The notes below the pieces were generated by a model. That model did no database searches. It was not told the DNA's origin and worked only from the letters and a program-made list of their open reading frames with translations. From the NCBI GenBank assembly GCA_947450745.1, contig CANFYD010000007.1, forward strand, positions 1-20,077: 20,077 nt of DNA, given 5' to 3'. Positions 1 through 8,015 of this stretch are shown here, in pieces. The position numbers and the translations under genes are program-made. The stretch's first letter is position 1; each line of letters begins with the position of its first letter. Origin of the DNA: Burkholderiales bacterium (GTDB taxonomy: Bacteria; Pseudomonadota; Gammaproteobacteria; Burkholderiales; Burkholderiaceae_C).

Positions 1-2
1 AC

Positions 3-41
3 GGGGCTGCGTCGGCGGCGGCTATCCTAAAAACGCAGCCC
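3..41 (-). terminator. Possible terminator hairpin after the GH17 gene
   Basis: Arms GGGCTGCGT (4-12) and ACGCAGCCC (33-41) are perfect 9-bp reverse complements around a 20-nt loop, beginning about 10 nt after the GH17 stop. This fits the end of the glucan operon. No T-run follows the stem on the minus strand within the window, so a classical intrinsic terminator is not proven. It could also be a transcript-stabilising hairpin. Confidence 0.4.
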
Positions 42-50
42 AACCCGACA

Positions 51-1064
51 TCAGCTGTACTTCAACTGCCCCAGCGCGTCCCACACACCCCAGTAGGCAC
101 CGACATCGCCCTCGCTGCCCACCTTCCAGCTCTCGTCAAAGGCGGAGAAATAGAAGAGGGGAATCTGCGCCTGCTCGGCCCATTCGCAGCTGTCGAGAAA
201 GTAGCGGATGGCGGCGGCCTCCGACGGCAGGGCGGCACCGAAAGCGCTGCCGATATGCGGCCAGCCGGTCTCGCTGATGAGGACCGGTTTGCCGCCGGCA
301 ACGGCCAGCGTGCGGCTGTACATCGCCTGCATATGGCCGAGCGCCTGCTCCTGCGCACAACCTTCCCAGAACGGATAGCAGTTGGCCAACAGCACATCGC
401 AGGCGGCTGTCACCCGCGGGTACAACTCGAACAAATAGTAGGCATCGACATAGCCGACCTGCACGCCGGGCAACGCCGCCTTGACCCGATGGATGAAGGC
501 CAGCAACTCGTCCTCGCTCAAGTCCTCGCGCAACAACACCTCGTTGCCCACCGCCACGATGTCGGCATGGCCGGCAAGCGCCAGCTCGATCACGGCGGCG
601 ATCTCGCGCTCGTTGATGTCGGCGTCTGTCCCCAGCCAAGCACCGACCAGCGTGCGCAAGCCCAGCTCCTTGGCGATGCGGGGAATCAGCTCATTGCCGT
701 CGGTACATGAAAAACTGCGCACCCAGCGCGTGTGCGGGCTGATCGAGGCCAGCCGCGCACGAATCTGCGCTTCGCCGAGCTGGCTGCCGGGGCCCTGACC
801 GTCGAGGTAGGGGCTGAAGCACAGACCGTGCAGCCCGCTGGCCAGACGTGCTTGCCAGGCGTCCAACAAGGCCGCTTGCTCGGGCGACGACAGCGGCATC
901 AGCGGTATCAACGGTACGGCTTCAGCGCTCGGCTCGTCTGCCAGCGTGCCGAACAGCGCGCCTGCCGCTGCCCCTGACGATGAAGCTGAAGCTCGATCGA
1001 CCCGGGCGGGCACTTGAGCAGACAGTGCGCTGCGAAGCTGAAACGGGTGGACAGGTTTGGACAT
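51..1064 (-). CDS. GH17 family endo-beta-1,3-glucanase, probably cytoplasmic
   Basis: A glycoside hydrolase of family GH17, expected to cut beta-1,3-glucan (laminarin-like) chains with retention of configuration. The two family hallmarks are visible in the 337-residue protein: AVGNEV with the acid/base Glu at about residue 175, and PVLISETGWP with the nucleophile Glu at about 265. I chose the ATG at 1064 because GAGGA lies 6 nt upstream. An upstream in-frame ATG at 1103 would add 13 residues and has no such site. Residues 1-60 are Ala/Ser/Pro-rich and contain no convincing signal peptide, which suggests an intracellular enzyme working on imported oligosaccharides. It is the last gene of the operon, 119 nt after the GH16 stop. 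Family assignment is firm. The exact substrate (beta-1,3 versus mixed linkage) is inferred. Confidence 0.9.
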   Translation of the reverse strand: MSKPVHPFQLRSALSAQVPARVDRASASSSGAAAGALFGTLADEPSAEAVPLIPLMPLSSPEQAALLDAWQARLASGLHGLCFSPYLDGQGPGSQLGEAQIRARLASISPHTRWVRSFSCTDGNELIPRIAKELGLRTLVGAWLGTDADINEREIAAVIELALAGHADIVAVGNEVLLREDLSEDELLAFIHRVKAALPGVQVGYVDAYYLFELYPRVTAACDVLLANCYPFWEGCAQEQALGHMQAMYSRTLAVAGGKPVLISETGWPHIGSAFGAALPSEAAAIRYFLDSCEWAEQAQIPLFYFSAFDESWKVGSEGDVGAYWGVWDALGQLKYS

Positions 1065-1079
1065 CACAAATCCTCGCAA

Positions 1080-1093
1080 GGCCAGCGTTGGCC
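1080..1093 (-). other. Small hairpin upstream of the GH17 ribosome binding site
   Basis: GGCCA (1080-1084) and TGGCC (1089-1093) form a 5-bp stem with a 4-nt loop just upstream of the GH17 Shine-Dalgarno site. The 119-nt GH16-GH17 gap also holds the palindrome CGCTAGCG. It may modulate message stability between the two genes, or be chance in GC-rich sequence. Confidence 0.25.
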
Positions 1094-1183
1094 GCAAAAA
1101 CAAACCGGGAGCGCGCCGACGCTAGCGCCGGTGGCCTGACGACTCAAAACAGCAGGACAGGACTGGAAAGCAGCAGGCCCGAA

Positions 1184-2137
1184 CTATTCAAGCGCCTCAA
1201 ACGGCAATGGCCCAGGGCCACGCGGCAGGGCCTCGCCGTAACCGCCCAGGCGCTGATAGACGCGCACATAGTCGATCACCATTTCGGCCGGAAAGGACGT
1301 CTGCGGGTTCGGCAGGCCGGGGAAGTTGCCGCCCACCGCCACATTCATCACCAAGTAGAACGGCTGATCGAACGGGGCGGGCCAGCGGTTCAGATCGGCT
1401 TCGCAACCGGGCTCCAGGCCGCTGCCGTCCTGCGACTTGCTGCAGCTCCACCAAAAATCCTGCGTGGCGCTGAGCTGCTCGTCCACCCACCACTGGATTC
1501 GGCCCGGCGTCCATTCGACCGTGTAGACATGCCAGTCGCCAACGGTGCTGCCGCCCGGCAAGTCGTGGGTGTGCGTGACCAAGTGGCGCTTCGGAAAACT
1601 CGACCCGAAATGCAGGCTGCTGAGCACCGTACCCGGCTGGTCGCCGATGATTTCCATCACATCGATTTCGCCCGACGCGGCCCAGCCGCCGTACTTGTCC
1701 TCCAGCGGCAACAACCACAGCGCCGGCCACAAGCCCTTGCCGGACGGCACCTTGGCGCGGAACTCGAAGCGGCCGTATTGCTGCGCGAACAGCGCCGTGC
1801 CGTCACGGCTGCGGGTTTTCAGGCGCGCCGAGGTGTAGCCGCAGCCGTGCAGCGGCTCCTTCAGCGCGCGCAAGGTCAACAGCCCGTCCTTGACCACCGC
1901 GTTGTCGGGTTCGCGGGTGTAGTACTGCAACTCTTCATTGCCCCAGCCGTCTATCCACTGGTGGCTGCGGTAGTCGAAAAAGCCGTTGCCGACGTCGAAG
2001 TCCCATTTTGTCGGGTCGATCCGGTCGCCCTCGAACTCATCGCTCCAGACCAGGGTCCAGCCGTCGGCGTCGGCCGATGGCGTGGTCTTCAACACCGCAG
2101 CTTCGCCAGCCACGGCATCCACCAGCAGCGCCGTCAT
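1184..2137 (-). CDS. GH16 family endo-beta-1,3-glucanase (laminarinase), probably cytoplasmic
   Basis: A 317-residue GH16 enzyme, jelly-roll laminarinase type, predicted to hydrolyse internal beta-1,3 (or mixed 1,3/1,4) glucan bonds. The catalytic signature GEIDVMEIIG is present, with nucleophile E157, D159 and acid/base E162. Upstream substrate-cleft motifs WSDEFEG (about 31-37) and GWGNEELQYYT (about 64-74) are also typical of the family. The start ATG overlaps the stop of the ABC ATPase gene by 4 bp (ATGA), implying translational coupling. The N-terminus (MTALLVDAVAGEAAVLKTTP) has no signal peptide, unlike most bacterial laminarinases. It goes straight into the catalytic domain and there is no carbohydrate-binding module. 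Family assignment is firm. A cytoplasmic location is inference. Confidence 0.93.
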   Translation of the reverse strand: MTALLVDAVAGEAAVLKTTPSADADGWTLVWSDEFEGDRIDPTKWDFDVGNGFFDYRSHQWIDGWGNEELQYYTREPDNAVVKDGLLTLRALKEPLHGCGYTSARLKTRSRDGTALFAQQYGRFEFRAKVPSGKGLWPALWLLPLEDKYGGWAASGEIDVMEIIGDQPGTVLSSLHFGSSFPKRHLVTHTHDLPGGSTVGDWHVYTVEWTPGRIQWWVDEQLSATQDFWWSCSKSQDGSGLEPGCEADLNRWPAPFDQPFYLVMNVAVGGNFPGLPNPQTSFPAEMVIDYVRVYQRLGGYGEALPRGPGPLPFEALE

Positions 2138-3198
2138 GACAGCAAGCCGCCGGCGGCGTCAAAGCCGAGCGCCCAAGCGGCATCGGGCAACAGACCCAGC
2201 TGCTGCCCGGCCTCGCAATGGTTGTGTTCGGTGCCGACCTTGGCATTCAGCAACTCGGCCACGCCGTCCACCCGCAAATGGATGATCGACGAGTCGCCCA
2301 GATGCTCGGCCAACTCGACGCGCGCCGGTATGCCCTGGCCGGCCGGGGCCAGCCGCAGATGCTCGGGCCGCAAGCCGACCTTGTGCACCTGGCTGCCGCC
2401 CTGCCCTGAAGAGGCGGTCAATGCCGCCCACAGCGCTTGGTGAGCAGCGGCCGCCGCAGCGGCAGGCCGCTCGATGAAGTTGATGCGCGGTGCGCCGATA
2501 AAGCCGGCCACGAACACATTGGCCGGGCGGTTGTAGAGCTCCAGCGGCGCGCCCAACTGCTCGACGATGCCCTTGTTGAAAACCGCGATGCGGTCGCCCA
2601 TCGTCATCGCTTCGACCTGGTCATGGGTCACGTAAATCATCGTCGTGCCCAGCTCCTTGTGCAGGCGCGACAACTCGATGCGCATATTCACCCGCAGCGC
2701 CGCATCCAGATTGGACAGCGGCTCGTCGAACAAGAACACCTTGGGCTTGCGCACGATGGCCCGGCCGATGGCGACGCGCTGGCGTTGGCCGCCAGACAAC
2801 TCCTTCGGGAAGCGCGCCAGCAAATCGGTGATGCGCAGGATCTCGGCCGTGCGCGCCACCTGCTCGTCGCGCTGGGCGCGGCCCACGCCGGCCATCTTCA
2901 GCGCAAAGCCCATGTTCTCGGCCACGGTCATATGCGGGTACAGCGCATAGCTCTGGAACACCATGGCGGCACCGCGATCGGCCGGGCGCAAGTCGTTGGC
3001 GCGCACGCCGTCGATCAGGATGTCGCCGGCGGTGACGCTTTCCAGCCCGGCAATCATGCGCAAGGTGGTGGACTTGCCGCAGCCGGACGGGCCGACAAAG
3101 ACCAGGAACTCGCCCTCCTTCACCTCCAGATCAACGCCCTTGATGACATCAACCTTGCCGTAACTCTTGCGGATGCCCCGCAGTGAAACCTGTCCCAT
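2134..3198 (-). CDS. ABC sugar transporter ATP-binding subunit (MsmK/UgpC/MalK type)
   Basis: The 354-residue ATPase that powers the oligosaccharide importer. Walker A is GPSGCGKST (36-44), the ABC signature LSGGQ is at 134-138, Walker B VFLFDEP at 154-160 and the switch His at H192. The C-terminal third (from about 235) is the OB-fold regulatory extension of the MalK/UgpC class and includes the VGLRPEHL motif. AGGAG lies 7 nt before the ATG, a strong ribosome binding site. The gene sits between the GH1 and GH16 genes. Its last codons overlap the GH16 start. A dedicated ATPase beside its own permeases suggests it serves this transporter, though MsmK-type ATPases can be shared between importers. 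Confidence 0.96.
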   Translation of the reverse strand: MGQVSLRGIRKSYGKVDVIKGVDLEVKEGEFLVFVGPSGCGKSTTLRMIAGLESVTAGDILIDGVRANDLRPADRGAAMVFQSYALYPHMTVAENMGFALKMAGVGRAQRDEQVARTAEILRITDLLARFPKELSGGQRQRVAIGRAIVRKPKVFLFDEPLSNLDAALRVNMRIELSRLHKELGTTMIYVTHDQVEAMTMGDRIAVFNKGIVEQLGAPLELYNRPANVFVAGFIGAPRINFIERPAAAAAAAHQALWAALTASSGQGGSQVHKVGLRPEHLRLAPAGQGIPARVELAEHLGDSSIIHLRVDGVAELLNAKVGTEHNHCEAGQQLGLLPDAAWALGFDAAGGLLS

Positions 3199-3260
3199 CG
3201 CTGTCTCCTCTTATTTGTCCTGGCTCTTCACGTGGCAGTTGACACCGCGCTTGATGCGGC

Positions 3261-4622
3261 TCAGACGGCCTGGCGCTGCCGCCGCTGCGCACGTCGCTGC
3301 TGCAGAAAATTGCGATACCAGAGCGCGCTGTCCTTCAGCGTGCGCTGCTGGGTGGCGTAATCGACATGGACGATGCCGAAGCGCTTTTCATAGCCGGACG
3401 CCCACTCGAAGTTGTCCATCAAGCTCCAGACCATGTAGCCGGCCATCGGCACGCCCTGGCGTATCGCTTCGGCCACGGCCGAGATGTGGCGGGCGATGTA
3501 GTCGGTGCGCTGGTGGTCGTGGATGCGGCCGTCTTCCAGCCTGTCCTTGAACGCGCCGCCGTTCTCGGTCACGTAGAGCGGCGGCACGGCGTAGTCCTGA
3601 TGCAGGCGCACCAGCAGCTCGGTCAGGCCTTCGGGGTAGACCTCCCAGCCCATGTCGGTCACTTCGCGGCCGCTGCTGTGCACGTCCCACGGCTCGGCCG
3701 CGCTGACGACCGAGCGCGAGTAGTAGTTGACGCCCATGAAGTCCATCGCGGTGGCGATGATCTGCAGGTCACCGGCCTCGACCTGCGGGCCGTCCGCACC
3801 GAGGTCGTCGAGCACGTCCTGCGGGTAGCGGGCCTTGAACAAGGGCTCCAGATACCAGCGCAGCAGGCGGCCGTCTTCCAGCACGGCCTTGGCTTGGTCG
3901 GCGTCGGAGTCGGTGGCCGGGTGCATCGGCGACAAATTCAGCACCAGCCCCAAGCGCGCCTTGCAGCCCTGCGCCCGCAGGGCTTGCAGCGCCATGCCGT
4001 GGCTCAGCAGCAGATGGTGGGCTGCTTGCGTGGCGGTGGCGCGGTTCTTGATGCCGGGCGCAAACACGCCGTTCTCGTGGCCCAGCACCGCCATTACCCA
4101 GGGTTCGTTGTGGGTGGTGATGGAGGCGACCCGGTCGCCCAGGCGGGCGGCAATGCCCTGCGCATATTCGACAAAGCGGTGCACGGTGTCGCGGTTGGCC
4201 CAGCCGCCGCCGGCCTGCAATTCGTCCGGCAGGTCCCAGTGGTTCAGCGTCAGATAGGGCTTGATGCCGCGCGCCAGCAGGCCATCGACGAGACGCTCAT
4301 AAAACGCCAGGCCGGCCTCGTTCCAAGTCCCCGCGCCGCTCGGCCGCACGCGCGGCCAGGAGACCGAGAAGCGGTAGGCATCGACGCCCAGGTCGGCAAT
4401 CATGTCGAGGTCGGCCTCCCAGCGGTGGTAGTGGTCGCAAGCGACGTCGCCGTTGCTGTGGTCGGCAATCGCGCCGGGCTGGCGGCAAAAGCTGTCCCAG
4501 ATCGACAAGCCTTTGCCGTCCTCGGTGGGTGCACCTTCGATCTGGAACGCACTGGTGGCCACGCCCCAGACAAAGTCGGGCGGGAAATGGGTGGTCGGGT
4601 CGGCGGGTTCGAATTTGGTCAT
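3261..4622 (-). CDS. GH1 beta-glucosidase
   Basis: A family GH1 retaining beta-glucosidase of 453 residues, usual size for the family, expected to release glucose from beta-linked oligosaccharides in the cytoplasm. Hallmarks are FPPDFVWGVATSAFQIEGA at the N-terminus, TLNHWDLP (about 125-132), TTHNEPW with acid/base E173, YVTENGG with nucleophile E353, and the aglycone-site stretch WSLMDNFEWASGY (from about 399). I chose the ATG at 4622. An in-frame GTG at 4685 would overlap the upstream permease gene and add 21 low-complexity residues. No clear Shine-Dalgarno is seen for either start. It is placed between permease and ATPase genes, so it probably completes digestion of products made by GH16 and GH17. 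Beta-galactosidase or fucosidase side activity cannot be excluded. Confidence 0.95.
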   Translation of the reverse strand: MTKFEPADPTTHFPPDFVWGVATSAFQIEGAPTEDGKGLSIWDSFCRQPGAIADHSNGDVACDHYHRWEADLDMIADLGVDAYRFSVSWPRVRPSGAGTWNEAGLAFYERLVDGLLARGIKPYLTLNHWDLPDELQAGGGWANRDTVHRFVEYAQGIAARLGDRVASITTHNEPWVMAVLGHENGVFAPGIKNRATATQAAHHLLLSHGMALQALRAQGCKARLGLVLNLSPMHPATDSDADQAKAVLEDGRLLRWYLEPLFKARYPQDVLDDLGADGPQVEAGDLQIIATAMDFMGVNYYSRSVVSAAEPWDVHSSGREVTDMGWEVYPEGLTELLVRLHQDYAVPPLYVTENGGAFKDRLEDGRIHDHQRTDYIARHISAVAEAIRQGVPMAGYMVWSLMDNFEWASGYEKRFGIVHVDYATQQRTLKDSALWYRNFLQQRRAQRRQRQAV

Positions 4623-4671
4623 GACGAAATAGGTTGAGGGCGGAATAGCGTTCGGCTGGAGTGCCGGTGAA

Positions 4672-5496
4672 TTACTTGACGGCACCGGCGGTCAAGCCGG
4701 AAATCAATTGCCGCGACGAAAGAATGAACAGCACGACCAGCGGCAGAGTGGCGATGGCCGAGCCGGTCATCAGCGCGCCCCACTCGGTGTTGACCGGGCT
4801 TTGCAGGCTGCGCAGCGCCAGCGGCAAGGTGTACATGTCGGGCGAGCGCATGACGATCAGCGGGCCGATGAAGTTGTTCCAGGACGCGATGAAGGTGATC
4901 AGCCCCAGCGTGCCAAGCGCCGGCTTCAACAGCGGCAGCACGATGCGCCAGTAGATGCCCAGCTCGCTGCAACCGTCCATGCGCGCCGCTTCGATCAGGT
5001 CGCGCGGTATCGAGGAGCTGACGAACTGGCGCATCAAAAAGATGCCGAAGGCGCTGGCCGCACCGGGGATGTAGAGCGCTCGCGGCTGGTCGATCCAGCC
5101 CAGCATGTCCATGATCATGAAGGTGGGAATCATGTTCATGAAGGACGGCAGCAGCATCGTGCCCATCACCAGCCCGAACAGCGCCTGCTTGTAGCGGAAG
5201 TCGAACAAGGCAAAGGCATAACCGCCCATCGAGCAGAACAGCAGCGTCAGCGCGGTGGAGGCGATGGCCACATACAAGCTCCAGCCCAAGTTGCGCCAGA
5301 ACGGCATCCGCTCGGTCAGGATCTTCAGGTTGCTGAAGAAGTCGTCGCCAAAAAATAGCGGCGGCGGCAGGCTGAAGATTTCGGTGCGCGAATGGGTCGC
5401 GAACACGAACATGAAGTAGAACGGCGCCAGCATGATCAGCGCTCCGACACCGACGACACAGTAAGCGGCCCACGGGGCCAGACGATCAGTTTTCAT
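4672..5496 (-). CDS. ABC sugar transporter permease (MalG/CUT1 type)
   Basis: The 274-residue inner-membrane subunit that pairs with the adjacent MalF-type permease. The EAA loop, IEAARMDGCSELG through VLPLLKP (about 169-191), is the contact site for the ATPase. Six hydrophobic segments are visible, the first at about residues 10-33. The start at 5496 (MKTDRLAPWA) is preferred, with AGGG upstream. An open frame continues to 5619, but that part would overlap the upstream permease and adds a Cys/Trp/Ser-rich leader untypical of the family. The stop codon of the MalF-type gene lies 16 nt upstream. CUT1 permeases import di- and oligosaccharides, consistent with beta-glucan oligomers. Confidence 0.94.
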   Translation of the reverse strand: MKTDRLAPWAAYCVVGVGALIMLAPFYFMFVFATHSRTEIFSLPPPLFFGDDFFSNLKILTERMPFWRNLGWSLYVAIASTALTLLFCSMGGYAFALFDFRYKQALFGLVMGTMLLPSFMNMIPTFMIMDMLGWIDQPRALYIPGAASAFGIFLMRQFVSSSIPRDLIEAARMDGCSELGIYWRIVLPLLKPALGTLGLITFIASWNNFIGPLIVMRSPDMYTLPLALRSLQSPVNTEWGALMTGSAIATLPLVVLFILSSRQLISGLTAGAVK

Positions 5497-5512
5497 GGTG
5501 AATTGCCCTGTC

Positions 5513-6460
5513 TCAAGCTTGATTGCTGCGCGGACGGAAGGCGCGATTGGTGACCCAAGTGAGCACCCCCACCACGATGAAGAGCAGCCAGGACATCGCG
5601 CTGGCAGCGCCGAAATCATTGAAGTCGAAGGCCATGCGGTAGAGGTAGATCGCCGTCGTCATGCCGGATTGGTCCGAGCCGCCGCGCCCGCCGGTCAGGA
5701 TGAAGGGCTCCTCGAACAGCTGCAGGCCGCCGATCACGCTGAGCGTGACGCCGAAGAAGATCATCGGCTTCAGGCTCGGCAAGGTGATGAACCAGAACTG
5801 CTGCAGACGCCCGGCGCCGTCCATCGTGGCGGCCTCGTAAATATCGGCCGGTATCGTCTGCAGCGCGGCCAAGTACAGCACCACGTTGAAGCCGACATAA
5901 CGCCAGAACACGATCATCGCGATGGCCGGCTTGATGTTGTCCGGGTCGCCCAGCCAATCGACCGCGTTGGCCGGCAGCAGGCTGCCAAGCAGCGGCACTT
6001 CACGCAGCACTTGCAGCGCCACGTTGATCAGCCCGTAATCGGTCGAGAACAGCGAGCTGAACAGAATGGCGATGGCCACCGTCGAGGTGATGTAGGGCAT
6101 GAAGTAGGCCCCGACGACACCGTTGCGCAGCCGCTTGAACGACGAATGGATGAAGTAGGCCAGCGGAATCGCCACCAGATGCTGGGGCACGCCGGAAGCC
6201 AGCGCCAGCCAGCCGGTGTTCCGCAGCGATTTCCAGAACCAGTCGTCGCGCAGCGCGAACGCGTAGTTGTCGAAGCCGACGAACACCATCGAGTCAAGCC
6301 CGCTGGTCGGCTCCCAGGATTGGAAGGCCAGATAGAGCGAAAAGCACAGCGGGAACAAGCCGAACACGAAGAACAGCAGCACAAAGGGGCTCAGGAACAC
6401 ATACGGCGCCCACCGTGGTGACAGGCGGAGCGATGAACGCAGGGCTGCGAGTAGTTTCAT
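5513..6460 (-). CDS. ABC sugar transporter permease (MalF/CUT1 type)
   Basis: A 315-residue inner-membrane permease with about six transmembrane segments. The first is at about 18-45 (PYVFLSPFVLLFFVFGLFPL). The EAA motif IYEAATMDGAGRLQQF through TLPSLKP lies at about 208-231. With the MalG-type subunit downstream it forms the translocation pathway. The start ATG at 6460 follows the binding-protein stop by 47 nt. The Shine-Dalgarno region is weak (GAGCCC), so translation may depend partly on the upstream gene. The family is certain. Substrate is inferred from the glucanase neighbours. Confidence 0.94.
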   Translation of the reverse strand: MKLLAALRSSLRLSPRWAPYVFLSPFVLLFFVFGLFPLCFSLYLAFQSWEPTSGLDSMVFVGFDNYAFALRDDWFWKSLRNTGWLALASGVPQHLVAIPLAYFIHSSFKRLRNGVVGAYFMPYITSTVAIAILFSSLFSTDYGLINVALQVLREVPLLGSLLPANAVDWLGDPDNIKPAIAMIVFWRYVGFNVVLYLAALQTIPADIYEAATMDGAGRLQQFWFITLPSLKPMIFFGVTLSVIGGLQLFEEPFILTGGRGGSDQSGMTTAIYLYRMAFDFNDFGAASAMSWLLFIVVGVLTWVTNRAFRPRSNQA

Positions 6461-6507
6461 GGTGGGCTCGGGCGGGCGGTTGAATCTGGATTGATGCTGG
6501 GTTGAAT

Positions 6508-7803
6508 TCAGCGGTGGGCGCGCTGCTGCAGCAAGCGCGCGGCGTCAGCCAGTGCGGTAGCAATGTCTTTGCCGCGGTCCAGCACCTTGTCGAGCTCGGT
6601 GTTGATGACCTCGTCGGCAAAGGCGTCCTGCTTGTGCACATCGACGGCGCTGATGCGCCGGGCCGCCGTGCGCCAACCGAGACGCGCTGTCTGGCCGCCT
6701 AGGAACTTGATCGGCTGATCGAAAAACGGGTCGTCAAAGGTTTCCAGCAGCGCCGGAAAGGCGTCCTGCGACTTGAAGGCGCTCAATTGCACCTGCCGGT
6801 TCAGCGTCATCAGTTGGATGAACTCCCAGGCCAGCGCCTTGTTGGCCGCCGGGGCGCTGCGCGGGATGGCAAAAAAGGTGCCGCCGTAAGCCGCAAACGC
6901 GCCCTCGGGCAATTGCGCCGCACGCCACAAGCCCTGGGTGTCCGGGGCCAGCCAGTTGTTCAAATGGCCGGCCAGCCAAGCGCCGGTCATCTGCGTGGCG
7001 ATGCTGCCGCGCTTGAAGCCTTCCGACCATTCATTCGACCAGGCGCTGACCTTGGCATCGAGCTTTTGCTGGCGCACCTGGCGGGCCAACTCGAAGGCCC
7101 GCACGAAGCGCGGCGAGGTCACCAGCACTTTGGAATCTTTGTCGAAGTACAAGCCCTCGCCCGGCTGGATGCCGGTGCGTATGGCGATGTCCTTCATGTC
7201 GCGCGCGTGCGCCATCAGGTAGGCACCGGTGGCGGCCTTGATCTTGGCTCCGCTGGCTACATAGCTGTCCCAGGACTGGGTCAGCTCGGCCTCGCTGACA
7301 CCGGCCTTGGCGAGCAGGTCGCTGCGATACAGCAAGGTGCCCGGGCCGATGTCGGTCGGTGCGGCCACCACCGCGCCGCGCCGGTTCGTCGCTTGCGCAT
7401 AGGCATAAGGCACGAAGCGGGCCTGGAAGCGTTGGATGTCGTAAGGCGGCTTGGACAAATCCTCCAGCCCGCCGCCCTGCGCGAAACGGCCCAGATAACC
7501 GACCTCCAGCGCCATCACATCGGGCAAGTAGAACGAGGTGGACAACGCCGTCGTCATGGCGGTGTGGTGGTCGCTGAACTGGCGGCTGACGACCTTGATC
7601 GCCACCGTGGGGTGCAGACGCTGCCAGGCCGGAATGGCCGACTTGACGATTTCGTCCACCGCCGGATAGGCCGCCACCGTCAAGCTCTGTTGCGCTTGCG
7701 CCTGCATGTGCATTTGCGCAGCCGCCAGAGCCAGCAACAGCAGGACGCAGCCGCGCATCGATCGTTGGCCCAAGCCTCGCATTCTTGATTCCCGTATCCC
7801 CAT
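6508..7803 (-). CDS. ABC sugar transporter substrate-binding protein (family 1)
   Basis: A 431-residue periplasmic solute-binding protein of the extracellular family 1 (MalE-like) type. It has an Arg-rich n-region and a hydrophobic core (GCVLLLLALAAA), with likely cleavage near AQAQA about residue 38. The Cys before the core is not in a lipobox, so it is predicted to be soluble rather than a lipoprotein. The mature part starts LTVAAYPAVDEIVKSAIPAW, typical of the fold. GGGGGAG about 9 nt before the ATG at 7803 is a good ribosome binding site; a Met at 7782 is an alternative start. It is the first gene after the operator-promoter at 7880-7923. It probably binds beta-1,3-gluco-oligosaccharides. 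That ligand is inferred only from context. Confidence 0.93.
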   Translation of the reverse strand: MGIRESRMRGLGQRSMRGCVLLLLALAAAQMHMQAQAQQSLTVAAYPAVDEIVKSAIPAWQRLHPTVAIKVVSRQFSDHHTAMTTALSTSFYLPDVMALEVGYLGRFAQGGGLEDLSKPPYDIQRFQARFVPYAYAQATNRRGAVVAAPTDIGPGTLLYRSDLLAKAGVSEAELTQSWDSYVASGAKIKAATGAYLMAHARDMKDIAIRTGIQPGEGLYFDKDSKVLVTSPRFVRAFELARQVRQQKLDAKVSAWSNEWSEGFKRGSIATQMTGAWLAGHLNNWLAPDTQGLWRAAQLPEGAFAAYGGTFFAIPRSAPAANKALAWEFIQLMTLNRQVQLSAFKSQDAFPALLETFDDPFFDQPIKFLGGQTARLGWRTAARRISAVDVHKQDAFADEVINTELDKVLDRGKDIATALADAARLLQQRAHR

Positions 7804-7879
7804 CGCTCGGTCTCCCCCGGTTCCGGCCCACCTGTCCAGGCCAAACTCAGCCGCTTGTCCATTCGTCTCGCCGTCTTTT

Positions 7880-7893
7880 TGAAAGCGCTTTCA
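7880..7893. promoter_or_regulatory. LacI-family operator palindrome
   Basis: TGAAAGCGCTTTCA is a perfect 14-bp palindrome with the central CG typical of LacI/GalR-family operators. It starts one base downstream of the -10 element on the minus strand and spans the expected transcription start, so a bound repressor would block the glucan operon. The LacI-family gene immediately upstream is the obvious binder. Confidence 0.85.
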
Positions 7894-7894
7894 G

Positions 7895-7923
7895 AATGTA
7901 TCGGCCGACGCGCGGGCTGTCAA
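7895..7923 (-). promoter_or_regulatory. Sigma-70-type promoter of the glucan operon
   Basis: On the minus strand TTGACA (7923-7918, perfect -35) is followed by exactly 17 nt and TACATT (7900-7895, 4 of 6 to the -10 consensus). The predicted start is near 7888, inside the operator, giving a leader of about 85 nt before the binding-protein ATG. Confidence 0.75.
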
Positions 7924-7974
7924 TTCAGGGTATTCGCGGGGGCAGCAGGTTTTGCCTCTCGTCGCGGCGTCGAA

Positions 7975-7994
7975 CTGCGGCACCGGCGCCGCAG
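7975..7994 (-). terminator. Hairpin downstream of the LacI-type gene
   Basis: CTGCGGC (7975-7981) and GCCGCAG (7988-7994) form a perfect 7-bp stem with a 6-nt loop, about 21 nt beyond the repressor stop codon and before the operon promoter. There is no T-run, so it is at best a weak or Rho-assisted terminator. Confidence 0.35.
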
Positions 7995-8015
7995 GGCAAG
8001 CGAGTTCAGGCCGGT

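Noticed and set aside
848..2443. A plus-strand open frame of about 530 codons opposite the glucanase genes
   Set aside because: It spans parts of three real minus-strand genes and shows no domain or ribosome site. It is a GC-rich mirror frame.
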